A stretch of 64,000 bases of DNA. Origin: Deinococcus rubellus (GTDB lineage Bacteria > Deinococcota > Deinococci > Deinococcales > Deinococcaceae). Below the pieces are notes generated by a model. The model saw only the letters and a list, made by a program, of their open reading frames with translations. It had not been told where the DNA came from and did not search any database. The position numbers and the translations under genes were made by a program. Shown one piece after another: positions 59,478-64,000 of the stretch (its first letter is position 1; every line of letters starts with the position of its first letter). The stretch is taken from the NCBI RefSeq assembly GCF_025244745.1, contig NZ_CP104213.1, positions 2,196,001 through 2,260,000 of the forward strand, in the 5' to 3' direction.

Positions 59478-60149
59478 ATGACCCTGAACCAAGTCTTATC
59501 GGAGCTGCACGCGGCCCAGGCACAATCGGGCCGCCCGGAGAGCAGTGTGCGGCTGGTGGTGGTAAGTAAGGGGCGGAGCCTGGACGCCATCGAGGAGAAG
59601 ATTCTCTCTCAGGCCAGCGCCCTGCCCACCCCGGTGATGCTGGCCGAGAACCGGGGCCAGGAGCTGCGCGACAAGGTCAAAGAAGCCCGTGAGCGTGGCT
59701 GGGCCGAGCGCTTTTCGCCCACCGAATGGCATTTCATCGGCCCCTTACAGCGCAACAAGATCAAGTATCTGGAGCCGGTTAGTCTGATTCACACGCTGGA
59801 GGCGGCCTGGCAGGTGCACGCCATCGCCCAGGCCGCCGAGGGCTGGGGCAAAGCGCCCGCCGTGCTGATTCAGCTCCACAACGGCGAGGCACAGAAGCAC
59901 GGCGTGGCCGCCGAGGACGCCCCCGCGCTGTACCATGAAGCGGTGCAGAGCGGTCTGGAAGTGCGCGGCGTGATGGTGATGGCTCCCTACGGTGATCTGG
60001 AAGCGGCCCGGCAGGTCTTCGGGCAAGCAGCCCGCTGCGCCGCCGACCTGAACCTCAGTGAACTCAGCATGGGCATGAGTGACGACTTTATTCCCGCAGT
60101 CCAGCAGGGCGCGACGCTGGTGCGGATTGGAAGGCGGCTGTTTACGTGA
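59478..60149 (+). CDS. YggS-type PLP homeostasis protein
   Basis: 223 residues. VRLVVVSKGRSLDAIEEKIL has the PLP lysine, with WHFIGPLQRNKIKYL and ELSMGMSDDFIPAVQQGATLVRIGRRLF as the family signatures (YggS/PROSC/YlmE). It binds PLP and buffers it, without known enzyme activity. In many bacteria it sits in the division gene cluster with sepF and divIVA, and here it overlaps divIVA by GTGA. Confidence 0.95.
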   Translation: MTLNQVLSELHAAQAQSGRPESSVRLVVVSKGRSLDAIEEKILSQASALPTPVMLAENRGQELRDKVKEARERGWAERFSPTEWHFIGPLQRNKIKYLEPVSLIHTLEAAWQVHAIAQAAEGWGKAPAVLIQLHNGEAQKHGVAAEDAPALYHEAVQSGLEVRGVMVMAPYGDLEAARQVFGQAARCAADLNLSELSMGMSDDFIPAVQQGATLVRIGRRLFT

Positions 60150-61093
60150 ATGACTCGACCAAAGCGTCCAACGCCTCCCGTTTGAACCCGTCCGAGCTGG
60201 GCGGCCAGCCGAATCCGGCCCACGCAAGTGCTTCCAGTTCAGGTTCTGAGTCCGGAAGCGCTCCATCTCCTGAACTGTTCCTGGGCCTGCTGCCGAGCAC
60301 CGGGCAGCCCTCGCCGGGCAGTTCGCTCACACCTCTGGACGTGCAGCACCGCACCTTCGCCGCTGGCTGGCGCGGCTACCGCCAGGGCGACGTGCACGCC
60401 TACCTGGCGGAAGTGGCCCAGGCGCTGGAGGCGGGCCTGCGCGAGCGTGCCCAGCTGACCCAGCGCCTTCAGGAATTGCAGCGCCAGGTCAACGATTACA
60501 AAGAAGCCGAGGACGAACTGCGCCGCACGGTGGTGGCTGCCGAGCGCATCGGCCACGAACTCAAGGAGCAGTCGCGCCAGGAAGCCATGCTGACCTTGCA
60601 GAGTGCCGAGAACCGCGCCGCGCTGCTCAGCGAGGGGGCCAAGCGCCGCGAGCAGGAAGCCCTGGCCCGCCACGAATCGCGGCTGCGCGAACTGGAGAGC
60701 ACCTTCAGCCTGCGCCGTGCCCAGCTCGAGTCGCTGTATCAGGCCCAGGAACATGAGCTGGAGCACCGCGCCCGCGAGAGATCGGCCACCCTGGAGCGCG
60801 AGTTCAGCGCCCGCTACGCCGACCTCAGCGGACGGCTGAGCGCCGCACACGCCGAGTACGCCCAGTTCATGTCGCAGTACCGGGCGGTGTCGCAGGCCTT
60901 CGCCCAGGCCGCCAACACCCACCTGCTGCCCGAAGCGGGAGGACTGCCGCACCGCCAGATTGGCGATATGCCTGCGCCGGAGCCGCGCAGCCTGCTGGGC
61001 CGGAGCGCTGCGCCCACAACGGTGAAAGCCGAGGGCGCGACCCTCAGTCCCGAGGCGGCAGCGGTGCAGATCGAGGAGCAGCGCTTTTCCTGA
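60146..61093 (+). CDS. divIVA: DivIVA cell division/polarity protein with an N-terminal extension
   Basis: 315 residues from GTG 60146. About 60 disordered Ser/Pro/Gly-rich residues precede the DivIVA domain (LTPLDVQHRTFAAGWRGYRQ, then GDVHAYLAEVA), which is followed by a ~170-residue coiled coil (LTQRLQELQRQVNDYKEAED ... LEREFSARYADLSGR) and a variable tail. In D. radiodurans DivIVA is known to be needed for septum placement and chromosome segregation. Translation is coupled to yggS. The long front extension is unusual, since the domain normally begins at the start Met. Confidence 0.88.
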   Translation: MNDSTKASNASRLNPSELGGQPNPAHASASSSGSESGSAPSPELFLGLLPSTGQPSPGSSLTPLDVQHRTFAAGWRGYRQGDVHAYLAEVAQALEAGLRERAQLTQRLQELQRQVNDYKEAEDELRRTVVAAERIGHELKEQSRQEAMLTLQSAENRAALLSEGAKRREQEALARHESRLRELESTFSLRRAQLESLYQAQEHELEHRARERSATLEREFSARYADLSGRLSAAHAEYAQFMSQYRAVSQAFAQAANTHLLPEAGGLPHRQIGDMPAPEPRSLLGRSAAPTTVKAEGATLSPEAAAVQIEEQRFS

Positions 61094-61108
61094 AGGGCTG
61101 GCATGGTG

Positions 61109-62098
61109 TCAGCGCTCAGGCGTGAGGTTGGCCGCCAGGTACGCTTCCGCCACCAGCCACATGCTCGGCGTGCTGAGGTGGTCCAGATTCTCGTAGATCA
61201 GCAGCACATCCTGATCCTTGAGTTTGGGCAACCGGCCGACTGGGAGTTGGCCGACTGAAGGCTGGCCCTCTCCCGCCCTCTCCGGGCAGCCCTGATTCAG
61301 CTTGCCCGGCGCGCCGTCCCTGGTCAGGTGCACCTCGGTGACCGGGTGACCCGCCGCCCGCCGTACCGCGCCCGCCTCACAGCTCTGGCGCAGCGGAATG
61401 AGCTGGTCGCGGCCTGCGGCCACCGTCAGCAGCGGAGCCTTGAGCCGGGCAAGTGCGGCCAGCGGCCTGCGGGCGGCGTAAGCGGCAGGCACCTGCGCGG
61501 CTGACCCCCCCAGAAGCGCTTCCCAGCGGGCCACCGCGTCGGGGCGGTGCGTCAAGAGCCGGAGCTGCTCGGCAAAATTGGTGGGCGAGAGTAAGGTCAC
61601 GGCGGCCCGCACGCCGCTGCTGCTGGCCGCCGCCTTGAGGGCGATGCAGCCGCCCAGACTGATCCCCAGATACCCCACCCGCCGGGGATCGGCCCGAAAA
61701 CGCTGCTGGGCCAGGCTGCTCAGCGCCCGCACGTCGCTGACCTCGCCGCCGCAGATCTCGGGTCGGCCCTGGCTACCACCCTGGCCGCGCAGGGCGCTGG
61801 CCGCCACCACGTAGCCGAGGCGGGCAAAGCGGCGGCAGGCGGCCTCGTCCACCGGCGAGTCCAGGCCACCATGCACCAGATTGAGCAGCGGCCTGCCGGG
61901 GCGCGCGTCCGGGCGGCAGACGACGCCATTGATCTTGAGGGTATTGACCTGGTAACTCAGCCGCTCGACGAGGACCGCCGGGGTGGATATGGCCAGGGTG
62001 GGCAGCGGGCGCGCAGCCAGGACCGGACCCAGTGCCAGCAAAAAGCCCAGCAGCAACGGGCCGCCGAGTTTCCGGAATCTTGAAAAAGATGGGGCCAT
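61109..62098 (-). CDS. Exported alpha/beta hydrolase (prolyl-oligopeptidase type)
   Basis: 329 residues. A signal peptide (FRKLGGPLLLGFLLALGPVL) is followed by LLNLVHGGLDSPVDE (oxyanion loop), GYVVAASALRGQGGSQG, GYLGISLGGCIALKAA (nucleophile Ser in GxSxG), AAGRDQLIPLRQS (Asp) and YENLDHLS (His). The pattern is of dienelactone hydrolase/S9 peptidase-like enzymes that act in the periplasm. It may be a peptidase or esterase. Convergent with divIVA (15 bp apart). Confidence 0.82.
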   Translation of the reverse strand: MAPSFSRFRKLGGPLLLGFLLALGPVLAARPLPTLAISTPAVLVERLSYQVNTLKINGVVCRPDARPGRPLLNLVHGGLDSPVDEAACRRFARLGYVVAASALRGQGGSQGRPEICGGEVSDVRALSSLAQQRFRADPRRVGYLGISLGGCIALKAAASSSGVRAAVTLLSPTNFAEQLRLLTHRPDAVARWEALLGGSAAQVPAAYAARRPLAALARLKAPLLTVAAGRDQLIPLRQSCEAGAVRRAAGHPVTEVHLTRDGAPGKLNQGCPERAGEGQPSVGQLPVGRLPKLKDQDVLLIYENLDHLSTPSMWLVAEAYLAANLTPER

Positions 62099-62132
62099 CT
62101 GAACCTGATTCTCTCAGATAACTTCTGACTCT

Positions 62133-62154
62133 CCCCAGGCCTAGAGGCCGGGGG
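62133..62154 (-). repeat. Right-end hairpin of the IS605 element
   Basis: Palindrome CCCC-GGCCT-AGGCC-GGGG overlapping the tnpB stop codon. On the minus strand it is where the 3' end of the omega RNA scaffold and the transposase-recognised right end should be. Confidence 0.65.
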
Positions 62155-63400
62155 TTCTTGAAGTGTTGAGCTTCAAGTGACGCGAAAAGTGCGGCGCGAA
62201 CCGAACACCCCTCACGGGGGGAGCCATGACCCCGACTACAGGTTTCCCGAAGGAATCCAGATACTTTGCACGGATATTAATCGCACCCACGGCGTCCCTA
62301 TCGCACACGTAACCGCACTTGCACTTGTACGTCCGGCCTCTCGGCTTATGACGCGCAGCGCACTGCGGGCAGGTTTGCGAGGTGTACGCCTCGTCCATCA
62401 GCACGGCCTGCATTCCCAGTCGCTGACTCTTATAGGTAACCATCTGGCGGAACTTGCCAAACGACCACCCGTGCAGCTTCTGGTTCGCTTTCGCGCCGTA
62501 TTGCATAGATTTGCGGATGTCTCTGATGTCGCCAATAACGACGGTTTGCACGCCCTGGTTGTACAGCGTGGAAACAAGGTGGCTACTCTGCTTGTGCTGA
62601 ATGTCTCTGATCTGATGATCGATTTGGCGAGTCATGCGCCTCTTGGCACGGATGAGCTTCTTACGACGGCGACTACTGGGTTGCTTTCCGTTCCCCTTTC
62701 CGGTTTTGGAAATCTTGGCGTCGAGTTTGGCGATGACCTTGGCCCGGTAGCGCGACTTACTCCGCGCCAAACGCCCGGAGTAGATCGTGGCCTTCTCGCC
62801 GTCGTAGACAGTGGCGGTTCGGAGTTCGCCCTGATCGATCGCCGCCACACCGTTTCCCAGCACGTGTCCCGCCTGGGCCTCGTAGACAGCCCGGACCTCG
62901 TACCCTCCGGTCTTCTTCCAGCCGATCTCTACCATGTCCGGCAAATCATGCGTCCAAGGAAGAATGACATTCTCGCTGCTTTTTCCGGTAGAGAGGATGA
63001 GATGGCTGTCCTTGAGGCGAATCCCCGACGATTTCCAGGTGATCTTGTAGTACCACTTGCGCCGCCGGGGGTACTTGGCCTTCTGATCCCCCTTCTTCTT
63101 GCGTTCGTTCGCGCTCTTGATCGACGAATAGAAGTTGCCAACGATAGCGCCGCAGGTGTGGGAGTGGAGCAGCCCATCAGGGTCTTTGGGGCAGAGCGCT
63201 TCCATGCCGTACTGCGAAAGGAAGACGGGCTTGCGGCCATTCTTGCCATTTCCGGTCTTGCGGAGAATGCGCCAGTAGGCGACGAGGACCTGCGTATACA
63301 ACTGACCCGAAGCGTGGGACAACTGGTCTAGAAGTTTGCTCTTGGGCAAGGCGGCTTTGCGGACAAACCGCTGGACATCCCGCCTGGGCTTCTTAGGCAT
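62141..63400 (-). CDS. tnpB: TnpB, RNA-guided RuvC nuclease of IS605 type
   Basis: 419 residues, full length. RuvC-like motifs: VAAIDQGELRTATV (Asp), VVIGDIRDIRKS (second motif; a Gly-Asp pair where many TnpBs have Glu-Asp) and CDRDAVGAINI (final Asp). The zinc ribbon TCPQCAARHKPRGRTYKCKC sits before the last motif. TnpB of the related ISDra2 is known to be an omega-RNA-guided DNA nuclease that promotes element retention. The start at 63400 overlaps the tnpA stop (ATGCCTAA). Confidence 0.92.
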   Translation of the reverse strand: MPKKPRRDVQRFVRKAALPKSKLLDQLSHASGQLYTQVLVAYWRILRKTGNGKNGRKPVFLSQYGMEALCPKDPDGLLHSHTCGAIVGNFYSSIKSANERKKKGDQKAKYPRRRKWYYKITWKSSGIRLKDSHLILSTGKSSENVILPWTHDLPDMVEIGWKKTGGYEVRAVYEAQAGHVLGNGVAAIDQGELRTATVYDGEKATIYSGRLARSKSRYRAKVIAKLDAKISKTGKGNGKQPSSRRRKKLIRAKRRMTRQIDHQIRDIQHKQSSHLVSTLYNQGVQTVVIGDIRDIRKSMQYGAKANQKLHGWSFGKFRQMVTYKSQRLGMQAVLMDEAYTSQTCPQCAARHKPRGRTYKCKCGYVCDRDAVGAINIRAKYLDSFGKPVVGVMAPPVRGVRFAPHFSRHLKLNTSRTPGL

Positions 63401-63800
63401 GCTTCTGGTCCTCCACGTACTGCTTCACGATTTCCAGCGGTGCGCCGCCAACGGTAGCGACGAAATAACTGTTCGTCCAGAGGGTCGGAAGCCGCGATTT
63501 CAGCCACGGGAACTCTGAGCGCAGCAGGCGACTGGAACGGCCTTTTGCCAGCTTGACGAGCTTATGGATACCAAACTGAGGATCTACCTGCACCAAAAGA
63601 TGAACATGATCCGGCATGATCTCCAGCGCCATGAGATCGCATTCCATTTCTGTTACCACGTCCGCAAGAATCATTTTCAGGCGTTCATCTACTCCATCCA
63701 CCAACACTGCACGTCGGTATTTCGGCGTCCAAACAACGTGATAGAGACAGCGGTACACCACATTGGATTTGGATTTGTAGTTGACCTTAAACTCACTCAC
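63393..63800 (-). CDS. tnpA: IS200/IS605-type Y1 tyrosine transposase TnpA
   Basis: 135 residues. HUH motif in MPDHVHLLVQV, catalytic Tyr region NSYFVATVGGAPLEIVKQYV, and the opening VVYRCLYHVVWTPKYRR are the family signatures. It moves the element as single-stranded DNA by peel-and-paste. Start at GTG 63800, decided by a TATAAT box 6 nt upstream; ATG 63818 lies upstream of that box. Intact. Confidence 0.93.
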   Translation of the reverse strand: MSEFKVNYKSKSNVVYRCLYHVVWTPKYRRAVLVDGVDERLKMILADVVTEMECDLMALEIMPDHVHLLVQVDPQFGIHKLVKLAKGRSSRLLRSEFPWLKSRLPTLWTNSYFVATVGGAPLEIVKQYVEDQKHA

Positions 63801-63806
63801 GAGGGA

Positions 63807-63812
63807 ATTATA
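63807..63812 (-). promoter_or_regulatory. -10 box, leaderless promoter of tnpA
   Basis: TATAAT on the minus strand ends 6 nt before the GTG at 63800. Confidence 0.6.
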
Positions 63813-63849
63813 TAGCATGAATCTAGATAACGCGACAAGCAAAGACAAA

Positions 63850-63901
63850 GCCCTGCAGACAGTGCAGGGCAACCAACTCACCCCATCCCTAAAGGGAGGG
63901 G
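63850..63901 (-). repeat. Left-end hairpins of the IS605 element
   Basis: Two imperfect palindromes, GCCCTGCA/TGCAGGGC (63850-63870) and CCCCATCCCT/AGGGAGGGG (63881-63901). The outer one has the form of the left-end hairpin recognised by Y1 transposases. Confidence 0.65.
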
Positions 63902-63941
63902 CTTTGCGTCGCTTATCTGGTCAACGCCCTCTGACTTGACC

Positions 63942-64000
63942 TTACCCGAACAGCGCCCTGTACTGGTCGTAGCCCTGCGCCTCCAGCTCGGCGAGCGGCA
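63942..64000 (-). CDS. C-terminal end of an unidentified gene (partial)
   Basis: Only 18 residues (PLAELEAQGYDQYRALFG) and a TAA are inside the window; the rest lies beyond the right edge. The acidic-helical ending and codon use fit a real cytosolic protein. The IS605 element lies just downstream of its stop. Confidence 0.5.
   Translation of the reverse strand, partial: PLAELEAQGYDQYRALFG

Larger units (their letters stand above)
62120..63919 (-). mobile_element. IS200/IS605-family insertion sequence with tnpA and tnpB (approximate limits)
   Basis: The element carries a Y1 transposase gene overlapping a TnpB gene, with hairpins at both ends instead of terminal inverted repeats: CCCCAGGCCTAGAGGCCGGGG at the tnpB end (62133-62154) and CCCCATCCCTAAAGGGAGGGG (63881-63901) plus CCCTGCA/TGCAGGG (63850-63870) at the tnpA end. 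Both genes are intact. Exact ends are inferred. Confidence 0.85.

Noticed and set aside
62177..63331. Plus-strand frame of 384 codons opposite tnpB
   Set aside because: Antisense of an intact TnpB with zinc ribbon and RuvC motifs.
63850..63901. Two palindromes considered as a CRISPR remnant
   Set aside because: Two different hairpins, no repeated unit with spacers and no cas genes; they fit IS605 left-end structures.

Overview
The window looks like chromosome of a Deinococcus species. The coding is GC-rich and dense. Characteristic genes include a DivIVA with a long N-terminal extension directly behind a YggS gene, a RecQ with tandem HRDC domains, a large LEA-like amphipathic protein, BamA, TrmFO and a five-domain S1. 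At least two dozen genes have a TANNNT -10 box ending only 6-8 nt before the start codon, the arrangement expected of leaderless mRNAs, which are known to be common in Deinococcus. No rRNA, CRISPR array, phage or plasmid backbone was seen. The species was not identified.

Layout. 1-1.3 kb: end of a ClC-type channel and a DUF998 membrane protein. 1.4-4.6 kb: an accessory scar. A Uma2 gene lacking its 3' end and an AT-rich DUF262 gene cut after about 100 codons face each other across two decayed IS4-type elements; the second has 18-bp perfect terminal repeats and a transposase interrupted only by two in-frame UGA codons. 4.6-12.5 kb: aconitase, a small disordered protein, an alpha/beta hydrolase, an acyl-CoA dehydrogenase and an EAL protein. 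12.6-17.8 kb: RecQ (apparent frameshift just after its leaderless start), two tandem VOC paralogs, a NIF3 protein, Tmk and a DUF1508 protein. 17.8-20.5 kb: argC, a GNAT gene and argF. 20.5-24.7 kb: ferredoxin, a DUF2229-like protein, rpmF, maf, deoC, tRNA-Glu and a Usp protein. 24.8-27.2 kb: HD protein, remnant of a sugar ABC ATPase, a GrpB/nucleotidyltransferase fusion and DoxX. 27.3-34.1 kb: folD-purH, Hsp20, rsmE-prmA, proC, a frameshifted exported protein and a GT2 glycosyltransferase. 34.2-41.8 kb: LEA-like protein, hisD, a hypothetical gene overlapping deoB, and divergently lptB with a DUF3084 coiled-coil protein. 41.8-42.1 kb: a 268-bp MITE-like element with 5-bp target duplication. 42.3-48.1 kb: malE-like binding protein, plsY, a small conserved protein, asd and rpsA. 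48.2-56.2 kb: tRNA-Gln, trxB, a pseudouridine synthase, a MalY-type lyase, a HAD phosphatase, two tandem methyltransferase paralogs and trmFO. 56.5-62.1 kb: bamA, yggS-divIVA and an exported hydrolase. 62.1-63.9 kb: an IS200/IS605 element with tnpA and tnpB, then the end of one more gene.

Functional links. PurH consumes the formyl-folate whose precursors FolD interconverts, and their genes overlap by one base. PrmA and RsmE both modify the translation apparatus. YggS and DivIVA overlap by four bases in a division-linked pair. deoC and deoB, at separate loci, serve deoxynucleoside catabolism. asd, argC, argF, proC and hisD are scattered amino-acid genes. Start sites were chosen from Shine-Dalgarno spacing where one is visible and otherwise from the leaderless -10 position. 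All family assignments come from reading motifs in the sequence; no database search was run.
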